Source: Tenrec ecaudatus
Taxonomy: Eukaryota > Chordata > Mammalia > Afrosoricida > Tenrecidae
DNA: 64,000 nucleotides
Assembly (NCBI RefSeq): GCF_050624435.1
Contig: NC_134535.1
Location: 73,714,494-73,778,493, forward strand
Reading direction: 5' to 3'
Position 1 is the stretch's first letter, and each line of letters begins with the position of its first letter. Below the pieces are notes generated by a model. It was not told where the DNA came from. It saw only the letters and a list, made by a program, of their open reading frames with translations, and made no database searches. Below are positions 12,601-46,943 of this stretch, one piece after another. Position numbers and translations under genes: made by a program.

Positions 12601-15292
12601 CAAGAACTATTGACTTAATTTGCTAACAGTCATAATAGCAACCCAAAAAAATGCTGCCATTGAGTGTATTCTGACCCATAGCAATCCTATGGGCCAGCGT
12701 AGAACTTCTTTGGGAGGTTACTGGAGTGCAAAGCCTTGTGTTTCTGCTGTGGAGAGACTGGTGGTTTTAAACTGCTGACTTTGCAATTAGTAACCCACCG
12801 TGTAGTGTAACCTACTCCCAGTAGGACTCCCTAAACAGTCATCCTAGCTATCATTTATTGGTCACCACTGGGCCATAGTCCCAAATCCTGCCTAGTCTCT
12901 GACCTTGCCACAGGCAGAAAACCAGTACAGGTAGTTTCCCTGATGGAATACTCTCTCCCCCTTCCCCAAACTCACCCTACTCCTGCCCCCATCTAGCTAG
13001 CCAATTCCATCTTCCTAGACTGGCCAGCTCCCAGCCTCCCTCCCCCTGGGTTCCTACACAGGACTCTGCATTAAGTATGGGCTCAGGACCTACCTGGGCT
13101 GGGCACATGCCTGTTGGAGGAAAGAGTCTAAGCAAGATCAGGCTTCACTACTTGGATGCCTGCTCAATGCAGAGTTAGGGATCACTCAGCCCTGACAGTG
13201 AAAAGAGAAGACCTGCTTCTCACCCGAGAGCCAGAGACAGGAGAAACAGATGCCCTGGTAGTCTCAGTACTTGTTTTGTGACCTCAGTAGTAGAGTTAGT
13301 TACTCAGTATGCTTCCAAGGGGTGTCCTCTCTGGTGTCCATTAGAGACTTCTCCCTCAATGCTCTGCCAGCCACAGCTGCATCCCCTGATCAGAAGTAGA
13401 CTTAACCCTTGAACTGCACGGACCCTTCCCACCAGCCCTGTGCAGTCTATTTGCGGGCATGTTGTTGTTGGGTGGCGTCAGTTCATCTTCCACTCACAGT
13501 GACCCCATGCACACTGAGCAAAACACTGTCCAGACCTGTGCCAGCCTCATAATCGCTGCTGTGTTTGAACTCGTTGTTGTAGCCACTGTGTCGTTCTGTC
13601 TTGAGGGCCTTCCTCTGTCATACTGACCCTCGGCCGCTCTGGATGGCCTTCTCCAGGGTCTGGCCCCTCCTGATAGCATTCTCATTCTGGCTGTACTTCT
13701 TTCGAGACAGATTGTTTGTCCTTGCACAAGACTCATGGGGCTGGGGAGCTGTGGCTCCTGGCTAACATGGAAGGGCAGGGGGAGCTGACAGTCAGGAAGG
13801 GGAGCTGCAGAGGGCACGCTTTGAACAGCTGTGGGGTAGGAAGACTGAGGAGCTGGCAGGCTACAGGGACTAAGCTGTGAGTGCCTGGGGGAAGGAATCC
13901 TGCAGCAGATCCCAGGGCACTGACCTGTGGGTGGGTGGTCCAGCTTCATCCCAGATGGAGTCCTCACCAGACAGGAACCATCAAGCAGGGCTTCTCTGCA
14001 TTAGGGATAGCCAGAGGGTGGGGCGGGGATGGGCTTAAGACCAAAGTGTGCATGATAACAATGAATGGGCACAAGGTACCCAGGCGGGTGGCAGGAGCAA
14101 GCATGGAATGGAGGGCATGAGAGCAAGAAGCTGCGTATGCCTGGCCTAAGATCATGGCGGGGGGGGGGGGGGTCGCTTCTGTGCTAGCAGCCCTGTGAGG
14201 ATGCAAGGTTTCAAGGTGTTTGCATTGCGCCCATGGTGACCTGGACAGAAGGTCCTGTCAGAGCCAAGGCCGGAAAGCTCACTTGCACAGTGGCTGTGGC
14301 TGGATTCAAGTAATCCAGGATAGGCTGTTTCCATCGGGGAGGCCTGTTCTTGATTACTTGTTTCTGGAGGCAGCTGATGATCCACCACTGGAAACAGCGA
14401 TGGCTCCTAGGGCAGGAGTGTGGTCCTAAGCTGGACCAAGGCTGCGGTTACAAGTCACAGAAGCCCAGGGAGAGGGTGAAGCTGGTGCCCGTCTGTGGGG
14501 CAGAGGCTTGTGCCCAGGGAGTCTGTGTGGCTGGAGTGTAGGAGTCTGGACAGAGCAGTCTCTGAACCTTGTCTTGCTGCTTTTGTGTGAGTAAGTGATG
14601 GAGGGTAACGCCACCCACAAGCCACTCTGCTTGCCTTTGCTCAGGTGTATGTGCTCAAGAGGCCTTATGTGGATGAGTTCCTGAGGCGAATGGGGGAACT
14701 CTTTGAATGTGTCCTCTTCACTGCCAGCCTAGCCAAGGTACCTGGGGGCAGGAGGGTAGAGGAGCCGGGGACCAACACTGGGTTCCAAAGCTCCTGGCTG
14801 GTCTGCACGATGCCTCCAAACAAAACTACTCCCTCTCTACCAGTATGCCGACCCTGTCACGGACTTGCTGGACCGCTGCGGGGTGTTCCGGGCCCGCCTG
14901 TTCCGGGAGTCCTGTGTGTTCCACCAGGGCTGCTACGTCAAGGATCTCAGCCGCCTGGGCAGGGACCTGAGGAAAACCCTCATCCTGGACAACTCGCCAG
15001 CTTCATACATCTTCCACCCAGAGAACGCCGTGAGTGGTTGGATGTCCTTGTCCAGGGGGAGGAGTGGCAGCTCTGAGCCTGAAGCACACCCACACAGCTT
15101 ACAGGATCTTGGGGGCCAGGTGGGAGGGCTGCTCACCAGGATTGACCTGTCTTCTTCCTGCCCAAGGTGCCTGTGCAGTCCTGGTTTGATGACATGGCAG
15201 ACACTGAGTTGCTGAATCTGATCCCCATCTTCGAGGAGCTGAGCGGAGCAGAGGATGTCTACACCAGCCTTGGGCAGCTGCGGGCCCCGTAG
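9638..15292 (+). CDS. CTDSP2: CTDSP2, small C-terminal domain phosphatase 2 (5' partial)
   Basis: Nuclear FCP/SCP-family phosphatase that removes phosphate from the RNA polymerase II C-terminal repeat and represses neuronal genes with REST (family knowledge). Coding exons seen: 9638-9786, 11310-11348, 11692-11793, 12204-12260, 14645-14737, 14844-15029 and 15167-15292, all with AG/GT borders and consistent phase. They give 249 residues plus a split glycine. Human CTDSP2 has 271 residues, so exon 1 (about 21 residues) lies upstream of the window. The catalytic DxDx(T/V) motif reads DLDET at 11758-11772, about residues 107-111. Exon 2 carries the cysteine pair FCCF, a possible lipid-modification site. 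The protein is nearly identical to the human one as remembered. CTDSP1 and CTDSPL fit less well, because [10 protein letters not shown] and the C-terminal LGQLRAP are CTDSP2-specific. The gene hosts mir-26a-2. Confidence 0.96.
12345..12535 (-). repeat. AfroSINE
   Basis: Minus-strand copy with GACAGAGTAGAACTACCGC, TCTGTAAAGGAGCAATCGC and GGCTGGTGGGTTTGAGC in order, downstream of the CTDSP2 exon ending 12260. Confidence 0.75.
12640..12815 (-). repeat. AfroSINE
   Basis: CCATTGAGTGTATTCTGACCCATAGCAATCC, then GACTGGTGGTTTTAAACTGC, the minus-strand order. It is a second copy close to the one before it. Confidence 0.7.
13463..13720 (-). repeat. Long AfroSINE variant
   Basis: GTTGTTGTTGGGTGGCGTCAG, GCAAAACACTGTCCAGACCTG, GTTGTAGCCACTGTGTCG and CCTTCTCCAGGGTCTGGCCC form the longer afrotherian SINE version. 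Related text recurs near 51915 and 61740. Confidence 0.6.
14159..14172 (+). repeat. G14 homopolymer
   Basis: Fourteen consecutive G on the transcribed strand, 120 bases before the mir-26a-2 hairpin. Confidence 0.9.
14292..14375 (+). ncRNA. MIR26A2: mir-26a-2 precursor hairpin
   Basis: The 84-base stem-loop matches remembered human mir-26a-2 almost throughout and lies, as in other mammals, in a CTDSP2 intron on the sense strand. The mature 5p arm is at 14305-14326 and begins TTCAAGTAATCC; it is identical to miR-26a-5p. The 3p arm is at 14343-14364 and differs from the remembered human sequence by one base (A to G at its fourth position). That turns a U-A pair into a U-G wobble, so the hairpin still folds. 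The loop differs by two bases. It is probably processed from the CTDSP2 primary transcript by Drosha and Dicer. A run of 14 G lies about 120 bases upstream. Confidence 0.97.
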
Positions 15293-15512
15293 CCTTCCTT
15301 GCTTCCAAGCAACGCCATCCCAGTGTGGACTTTCCTACTTTGTGCCTTTATGATCAGCCAGATGCAGGGAAGGGAAAGCTAGGAGCCTCACCGATGGGGC
15401 CTGGATAGAGAAGTGGTTGGAAAGAGCTTTAGGACAAGTTAGTGATGCCAGGTGGGCAAGTAGCAGACCAACAATGCCCAGAGCTCCCTGCGTCCGGAGT
15501 TGGGTTCTCAAG

Positions 15513-15518
15513 GTATGT

Positions 15519-15560
<42 letters not shown>

Positions 15561-15567
15561 GTGTGTG
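15513..15567 (+). repeat. (GT)n microsatellite in CTDSP2 3'UTR
   Basis: Alternating GT with a few TATG interruptions, about 55 bases, transcribed in the 3'UTR. Confidence 0.9.
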
Positions 15568-18083
15568 ACTTACCTTGAACTGTGGCAACAGGATCTCTAC
15601 AGTGTTTCAGGTTGGGTGAGAAGTGGAAAGATCAAGAATCTCCCCAAGTTTCCTCTCCAGTCACCCTTAGAGCTATGAAGCTCTGTAGGTTGAAGACGAT
15701 TGAAGGCGCAGCTGCCAACCCCCTGGCCTTCCTCAGTGTTGTAAGACGCATGCCAAGGAGAAAGGAAGAGTCGGAGGCTGCCTTCGGGCACCCCGGACAC
15801 ACGCCTTTCTGAAGCCTTTCTCCAGCCAGCTGCTGCAGACAGAAACAACACTTCTGGGAAGATGAGAACTTATTTCCAGAACCAGTACCCCAGTGGCCAT
15901 GGGGTCCTGCGGCCCAAGAGCTGCACTTGCCTGCAGCCAAGTGTCTGCCACGGCCCCTCTTTGTGTCTCCCCCTTGGCTGGGGCCAGGCCTGCCTTCCTC
16001 ACCACCTAGCCATAGTCTTGACCCTGTGGGGAAGGAGGTCTTTTCCTTGCCTTGGAAGAGGGCACATAAGTGATTTCCGTTCTTTTGAGTCTGTTTTAAA
16101 ATTCTCTTTCTAAACTTGGGAGTGTTGGGCCTGGTTTGTTTCTGGCAAAGCTGTATTCTGGGCCTGAGATGAGTGTGTGGAAGGCCTTGAGGTGTAGTAA
16201 AGAGGGAAATCCCCGAAGCATGAATGTGTGTGTCCCTGTTCTTGGCTTGTAGAACAGCCAAGTTTGGGACTGCCTCCACGAGTCTGCTCTTCAGGGATTC
16301 TCTGTGGTGCTGTGGAGAGCACTCAGTTCCAAAGGCCGGGAAGGGCTGGGTACTGGGCTGCCCCCCTCCCCCCCCCCCCCAGGGCTGAGCTGCTTCCTGT
16401 TGTGTCTTCCCCCAGGGCTTCCTGTGCTGAGCCCAGTCAGGTCCAGCCAACACCTTTCCTCCAGGGCCTCAGAGGCACTCCTGGTTGTCCTGGGGCCAAG
16501 GAAGTGGGGTTCTCAAATGCCCCAAAGAGCTCAGGTGTAAAGGAGCCTCTAGCATTAATTGTGCTTTGGGTGTCTCTCACCTTCAAAGGTTCTTAACAGT
16601 AAATGCTTTAAAACAGTCCCAGCATGGAAAACAAAAGGGGAGGTGCTGCAGTTGGGAGCACAAGGACCCCCCCCCCTCAAACCCCCCAAAGGGAGCCCCT
16701 TCTCAGCATCACTGCCTTAATTTTGGTCTCACCTGGGGCTGGGTGGGGTTCTCTACCTCCCTTGGAGGTAAGGGAGGGAGGGGATGTCAGGAGTTCCAGG
16801 ACTTTGGATGCAGGAGTCACACAACCTTTGTAAATTGCTTCCGGTGCAGGATACTTACCGCTCAGGACTCACCCCTACTCTCTGCAGTTTCCATAAGTCT
16901 GGCCTCAGAACATAACCATGGGCTGGACAGGAGCTGGGTGTCCTGAGTGCCAGCTAGCTGATGTCCTTCCTTAGCATTGTGGTGCCACCTCCCCTCCTTG
17001 TCCTGAGGTTCAAAGGCCTTGCCAGTCTTTCCCTTGGTGCCACAGAGTGCTCCCATACTCCTGTGGTCATCTATCTCCCTGCTGCCTGGTCCTGTGCAGG
17101 AAAAGGGCAGGAGGCTCTAGGTGCTAGCCCGGAAGGATGTGTGCCCCAGGAAAGCAAGAGCTGAACGCAGCAGGCCTCTCTCATGCCGTAGATAACCTAG
17201 GGCCATCTGCCCTCGGGCCCAGCCAAATTTTTCTGACTAAATAAGCAATAAAAGGCACTGAACTGGATCCAGTTCCTGGGATCTTTCTTGGCCTCCCTTT
17301 CCATATTTTTATGGGTGGAAGAAAAGCCTGTACCCTTCCACACATACCACACATGTCGTCCCCACCCCCAATAAAAAAAAACACCTCCAGGCCCAGGTGT
17401 CCAGAGTGTGTGCCAGGACCAGAGCCCAGGACAGCTTGGTGGGACTGCCCCTGCTGCTTGTGCATGAAGCCCGCTTCATCAGCCCTGCTTGCTTGCCGTT
17501 CCTCCCCACAAATGTCACCCCATGCCCCCATCTCCTCTTCCCTGGAGAAATAACTTGGCTAAATAAGCATAACAAGGGTCCTTTGGGACCAGAGCCAGCC
17601 TAAAGTCATTACTTGATGAGCAGCTTCCAGTTTCATATACACAGTGTGTTAGATTAGAGGCAAGTGATGGATGTAAAACTAGCTCCTCGGAGGAATGGGC
17701 CTCAATTTTGGAGGAGAGCAAGCCATTTTGTCCGGGCATCTGTTCTATAGCATCCCACAAGCCCTTCCTGGTTGAGACTGGTCTTATGGAGGCAGTGGGC
17801 CACAGTGCCTGGTTAGCGCCAATTCAAGCCATGCCCAGAATTTGCCTGCCTGCCAGGTTCAGTTCTTTAAGGTGCCTCTTCAGGGACACAGGTGTCTCTC
17901 TGATTGGGCTTCTAAATCAAAGCCTGACGTTCGTGTCCCTCTCATAGGGGGAGCTTTGAACACAGGACCAGTTTGGAAAAGGGTCAGGTAAGAGTGCCCC
18001 CTCTGCACATTGTAGAGGTGACACTGGATTAGACCCCTGGGTCCCTAGCTCCCAGAGGAGCACAGAGGTGCCCTGGACTCTTA

Positions 18084-18108
18084 AGTGTGTGTGTGTGTGT
18101 GTGTGTGT
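18084..18108 (+). repeat. (TG)n microsatellite
   Basis: About 12 TG units in the distal CTDSP2 3'UTR. Confidence 0.85.
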
Positions 18109-19429
18109 GGAATTGCTGAACAAATCGGAAATTTGCCTTGTTAGCACGAGACCTTCTGTTTCGCTCCCTCCTGCCTCCCAAAGACTTTGACCATTTTGTA
18201 AATGTGCAAACTGACCTCTGGTTAACTGGCCCGGTAGCTGCTTTGTGCTTGAAGCCCGGAAGGTCCAGGCAGTCATTCCTGGGGCCCTGTTCTTTTCTGC
18301 TGCTGCCGACCCCTCACTGGTGGGACCACCCCACCTGGAAGACTAGCCAGGCCCCAGCCAGGCCAAGTCGGGGAGGTGAGATTGGTTGCTGGCACTGGTG
18401 TCCCTCGTTGACCTTTTTGTAAAACAAACGGGGTTTTAGTTTAGTCTGCCTTTCTTTACACTTAAATGAGTTGGTCAATATGGATGCTCAGCCAGGGGAG
18501 GGGTGGTCTGAGGTGCCGGCCAGCCACATGAACCCATTATTGCTGTACGCCTGTCCTGGAGCTGACCCTGCTCTGGCCCCAGGCCTCTCTGCCACCACTC
18601 CCCGTGACCCCGCCCATCTCACGCTTTCTCTGTCAGGGTGCCATTTGGAGGGTAGGGATCTGCTTCCCACTGTGTTGGGATATGGGATTCTGACTACCTT
18701 GGTTACAGATTCACGGTTTGATAAATTTGTTGTATTCAAAAACTTGAAATGCAGAACGCCATTAAGTGTCTGTTTATATTTTTGGAATATTTGTATTACT
18801 TACAGTTTAATAAAGCGGGTTTGAAAAACTCACCCAAGAATGGGAGCTGCTTCTGGACCCTACTGTCAAAGGAGTGCTGCCCTTCCCCCTTCACAGCCCT
18901 TTGGGTGGTGATGATAGAGGAGCCCCCAGGCTGAGCAAGCTGCGGCTGCTGCCTGGCTGGGCACTGAGTGACTTTCCCTTCAAGGTTACCGGGAATCTCT
19001 CCATCTACCCTTCCCCAGCCCCCACATCCAGCTCCCATGTCAACCAAGGTGCCTGACAAGCAGGGACTTGGTCCTTGTTCACTTCTGGGGGGGGGAACCA
19101 GAAGCTCCAAGAGAGTCAGTTCTTCTGTGCTCTTCACTGATAGCCCAGCCCTGGAGCCCAGCAAGGCCACTTGCATACTTCTGTCACCCCAACACTGAGC
19201 TGGGACTCAGGGCAGCCCCAAAGAGCAAAACTGGATACCCCATAGCATTCTCTTGGCCCTGGCCCCTCACAACTCCCCTCTTGAGAAGCACCTCAAAGCT
19301 TCCTGGGGAACACGCAGGGTGTGCTGTGAAGACAGCTCCAGCCCCTGCGCTCCTGTCTTCATGATGTAGCCATATCTACAATATGGCAAATTTCAGGTCC
19401 TCCTTCCCTGCATTATTGATAGCCTGTGC

Positions 19430-19650
19430 ACTTTAAAAAAATCAATTAGAACAGGGCGGGGCGCTGGGGTTAAGAGAAAAGAAGCCTTTAAAAGTCTGCT
19501 CTTGGTTCTGCCGTTTTGAATAAGGACAGATAAAGCTTTCCCTCTGGTTTGAATAAGTCAAGCCCAAGGCTAGGTTGGCTGTGATTGGCCAGGACTAGGA
19601 AAATGCGGTTAAGATGCAAACACAAGCAAATATAACCCAGTGCCTGCAGC
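19430..19650 (+). promoter_or_regulatory. Candidate AVIL promoter
   Basis: Upstream of the likely exon 1 are an inverted CCAAT box (GATTGG, 19583-19588), an octamer-like ATGCAAAC (19614-19621) and TATAA (19631-19635), correctly spaced for a start near 19660. Octamer-like sites bind POU factors. POU4F proteins mark the sensory neurons that express advillin, so the site fits, but binding is inference. Confidence 0.45.
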
Positions 19651-19753
19651 AGGCCGGGCACCTCCCACTTCCGACTTTTGGGGTGGTGGTTCTTCAGTTC
19701 CCTGCTGCTTGCTCACCAGAAAACAAGGACTGACGGGCAGAAAAGAAGGCAAG
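19650..19753 (+). other. AVIL: Likely AVIL noncoding exon 1
   Basis: A purine-rich stretch ends in a consensus donor, AAG then GTAAGTG, at 19753/19754. It lies about 2 kb upstream of the coding exon, whose acceptor is at 21755. A TATAA at 19631-19635 would place the start near 19660. AVIL is known to have a noncoding first exon, and this stretch resembles the human 5'UTR as remembered. The start is inferred; only the donor is clearly seen. Confidence 0.5.
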
Positions 19754-19980
19754 GTAAGTGCTGTCTGATGCATGGGTGCATGAGTAGAGCAATCCCGCTG
19801 CCTGAGGAAGACCTAAAAGGATGAGATTGAAATTGAAATGGCTTTGTCTTTAGGGATGTGGCTTTGAAAGAATTGCATCAAGTTTGTGACTAGTTTTGCA
19901 AACTTGTAGCTGAAAAATCCAGAAATCCTTTTTCATGGACCACTGAGCAGACAGGATTAATTTTCAAAAGGTAGAAATTC

Positions 19981-19987
<7 letters not shown>

Positions 19988-20029
<42 letters not shown>
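19988..20029 (+). repeat. (TC)n microsatellite
   Basis: About 21 TC units, in the probable AVIL first intron. Confidence 0.9.
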
Positions 20030-20033
<4 letters not shown>

Positions 20034-21774
20034 GTCAGAAAGACGGTGGAGAGCAAGCAGAAATTAAAACCAGCTTCCTCTACTTAAGGTTCACTTATCT
20101 GAGTATTTTGTAAGAACTGGGAACCTCCATAATACAACCTGGGATTTCCAAATGACACCCCACCCTCAGGCACTCTGCAGCCCTTGCATTAATAAAGCAG
20201 AGCTTGGGGAGGAGGGAGGAACCTAGCTCTGGAGCTTTGGAGCCACAGTCAGTTCCTGCTTTGGGCTGTTCATCCAGCAGAGCCTCTGCTGCATTTGGGA
20301 AACCTGACCCAGCCCTGATTCCTCACTCCCCTGCTGGGAAACGGGCTGCTTTGGGCCTGAGAGCCACAGCCCTAATTCATGCTGCTTGCTTTGGCTTTTG
20401 CCAGGTGGACACTTCCCCATCTCCGACAAAGGACTTCACTAGCCTTTGTCCCTTCCCCTAGTAGTTGGGTCATGCCACTTGCCTTCAATAACCAAAATCT
20501 AAGCTCTGAAAAACCCTGATCAAGTGTTTCCTGGTAATCCTGAGCAGCAAAGGGTGGGGCCGTGCGTGCAAGTTATCAAACGAGAGCCTCCACCACTGGC
20601 TGCTCTGCGTCACCGCTTCGCTTTAGTTCAACTACAGCCGTAGACAAAGGGAGATGTGTGTGTGTTTCCAAAGTCTATTAGATAATCACTGTATTATCCA
20701 AACCTGGCTTCACCCACGGAGACTCAAGGAAAGAATGGTCAGCCATGCCCCTCACAGGCACGACCAGCCTCCAGATCGCAAACACCCACCCAGCCCTTGC
20801 CCAGAGGCTTCATGGCCCAGGTACATCTGAGGCTCTTCAGCCCTGTCCTCTCTCTGTTGCCTTTTGGGAGAAACTAAAGTAGAATTCATCTCCTGTGTGT
20901 ATGATTGTCAGATTGCAAACTCTCTTAAGAGCAGGCAGGGATGGGTGTTGTAGTTATAAACTGACCTTACGTGACCATGACTGTGTAGATGTCTAACCCA
21001 AACTACACACACACAGCGTTTTCTCCCTGAAGGAACTTAGAAGCCTCTGCCCACAGGCCAGACCAGGCACACCCTCCTTCCATGGCTAGCACCCTGACCC
21101 TTCTTCCCCACCCAACCCTGCCATTGTCCCTCTTTCTGCAAGGCACGGGGAACAGATCAGTCGTATGACATGAACGGAAAGCGTTGTTTAGTGTGAGAAG
21201 TGCAGAAAGTCTAAGTCCAGAGAGGAGCCTGGAATGGTGGCTGTGGGGAGACTCCGCAGGCAGGAGCGATGGGATGAGAGGAGGAGCGAAGGCGACTGGG
21301 TCCCCTCACCCCCATGTGCCACGGAAGTTAGCAAAGCTTAGGAAGGCTCTGCCAGCACAGGTTCCAGAGTCAGATCTGAATTTCCCTCCAGTGTGTGACT
21401 TAGGGCACAAGCATTCGCCCCGTTGAGCTGTAATACAGTGTACAGTGAAGAGAACACACTCACCTAGAAAGCTATCACCGCCACGGGCAGCATGGAGGTC
21501 AGAACCCGAGCTCTTTACAAGGGAAGCAGCAGACGGGAGGTAGAACTTCTAGGGAGGCACCAGGTGCCCACTAGGCTCACAGGCTTGCAGTTACCTTGGA
21601 CAAGTCATTTCCCCATCATGTGTCAGGCGGTGCAGGGTGTGCCGAGAGGACCCGGGCCAGCCACTGAGGAGAGGAGAGGAAGTGACTCGAGAGGAGGTTA
21701 GATGTCTGCAAGCCATGAGAGGCATCATCTCCCCTCTTGCTCTGTGATGTTTCAGTCCTGGGACCCCGAGCACC

Positions 21775-38501
<16,727 letters not shown>

Positions 38502-38925
38502 GGCGAGCGAGCATATGCCTACTGCAAGACCACCAAAGAAAGCAGATAGTGCCAAGTCAGGAAAATATTTCTCTCTGCCAATTTTTGCCTAGGGTTTGCA
38601 AATCACAGCTTGCTCTCCGTATTCTCTCACCCTATATCTACTATGTTATCTGCTCAATGGGGGTTCGTGAGTTTCCAGCTAAGTCAGAAAGCACTAAAAC
38701 TGCATGAATCTGAAAAGCAAAGAGGTAGATAGGAAAAAAAGTTTAAGCAAAAAAGGCATTTCGTAATACTGCTGCCAGGATCTATGTTTGTTTTAATAAG
38801 CTAAACATTTCCCAAACCGACTTAACTCACAGTCCTTAAAGACACTCACACCAGACTGCACTCGCGCAGCCCAGTCTGTGCCACCCCGTTTTGAACTTTC
38901 GAATAAAGAGACCTGGATGAGCAAG
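38502..38925 (+). other. AVIL: AVIL 3' untranslated region
   Basis: Short 3'UTR after TAA at 38499-38501, with AATAAA at 38902-38907. The end, about 15-20 bases downstream, is inferred. Confidence 0.75.
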
Positions 38926-39604
38926 CCAAGTGCTTTTCAGCATGGGGGGTTTTGCCTCTTCTGATCACTAGCTTGTTGAAGTTTTAAAAAAATATTTTTT
39001 CAGTTGTGAATTCGATGGGGCTGATCTCTCTCTTCGGTTGGGAGCAAAGTCCCAGCATTGGGGATGCAAAATGGCTATGTTGAGTGAGCTCTGGATAAGT
39101 GGACCACTGCAATTCCTCTTCTGGCAAAACGATGTCAAAATCTGCCTTACAGAAGCTTCCAGGAAACCTCGGGTCCACCCACCCAAAACCCATTACCCCA
39201 AAGTCAGAGAGGGCCGCACACTGTTAATTTCCATAATGCTGTCAGAACCAGCATGTGTACCACTGCAGAGTGCCTCGGACACGTGTTACAGGGAGCCGCA
39301 CGTGGGCCACATTCTCCAGACATCTCTCAACACTTTCACAGGAATCCCAGTCATGTTGCTGGGAGGCTCCTTTATGGCCCAAATCTGTGAAAGCAGAAAA
39401 CGGTAGCTCTCTGCCACAGGAGGAGGATGCTAGAATGGATGAGTGAGAACATTTAGGGAGCCCAGAATCAGTCTAGGGTACGTGGAGCAGCAGCATGGCC
39501 GCTGATGCCTGTTCTCCCAGTTACTTCAATAGAGCAAATCTGGCACACCTAAGGTACACAAAAACGAAACCCAGTGTTACCCAAACAAGGAAGAAAAAGG
39601 GCTT
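38926..39604. other. AVIL-TSFM tail-to-tail intergenic stretch
   Basis: It lies between the two inferred polyadenylation sites. It holds a short A/T-rich run near 38983-39000. Two open frames of 122 and 63 codons run through it, but neither resembles a known family. Nothing else was recognised. Confidence 0.5.
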
Positions 39605-39752
39605 TACCCTCTTCGTTCTATAAGCAATTTTATTTAACATTGTTTTATAAACTAAAAAATGAATCCTGGGTTTGAAGAGGCTTAGGAATCAGCTTCCTTG
39701 TGCCTCGATGTCCACAGCTAAGAACACCCACTTCCTCCCGAGTCTTTGGGAC
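39605..39752 (-). other. TSFM: TSFM 3' untranslated region
   Basis: Minus-strand sequence after the TAG at 39753-39755. A minus-strand AATAAA lies at 39629-39634, so the transcript probably ends near 39605-39615. That leaves about 700 bases to the AVIL end. Confidence 0.6.

Positions 39753-46943
<7,191 letters not shown>

Larger units (their letters stand above)
15293..18830 (+). other. CTDSP2: CTDSP2 3' untranslated region
   Basis: About 3.5 kb of non-coding sequence follows the TAG at 15290-15292 and ends just after an AATAAA at 18809-18814. A long 3'UTR is typical of this gene. A second AATAAA at 17247-17252 could give a shorter transcript. It contains a GT-rich microsatellite at 15513-15567, a C tract near 16361-16380 and two candidate miR-26 seed matches (17610-17616 and 18742-18748). 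The exact cleavage point is inferred. Confidence 0.75.

Noticed and set aside
15632-16453. 273-codon minus-strand open frame
   Set aside because: It lies wholly antisense in the CTDSP2 3'UTR, is low-complexity in places and has no recognisable domain. Long chance frames are common in G+C-rich UTRs.
38926-39604. Possible extra gene between AVIL and TSFM
   Set aside because: The frames here match no known protein, and both neighbours' mRNA ends bracket the stretch. A noncoding RNA cannot be excluded without expression data.
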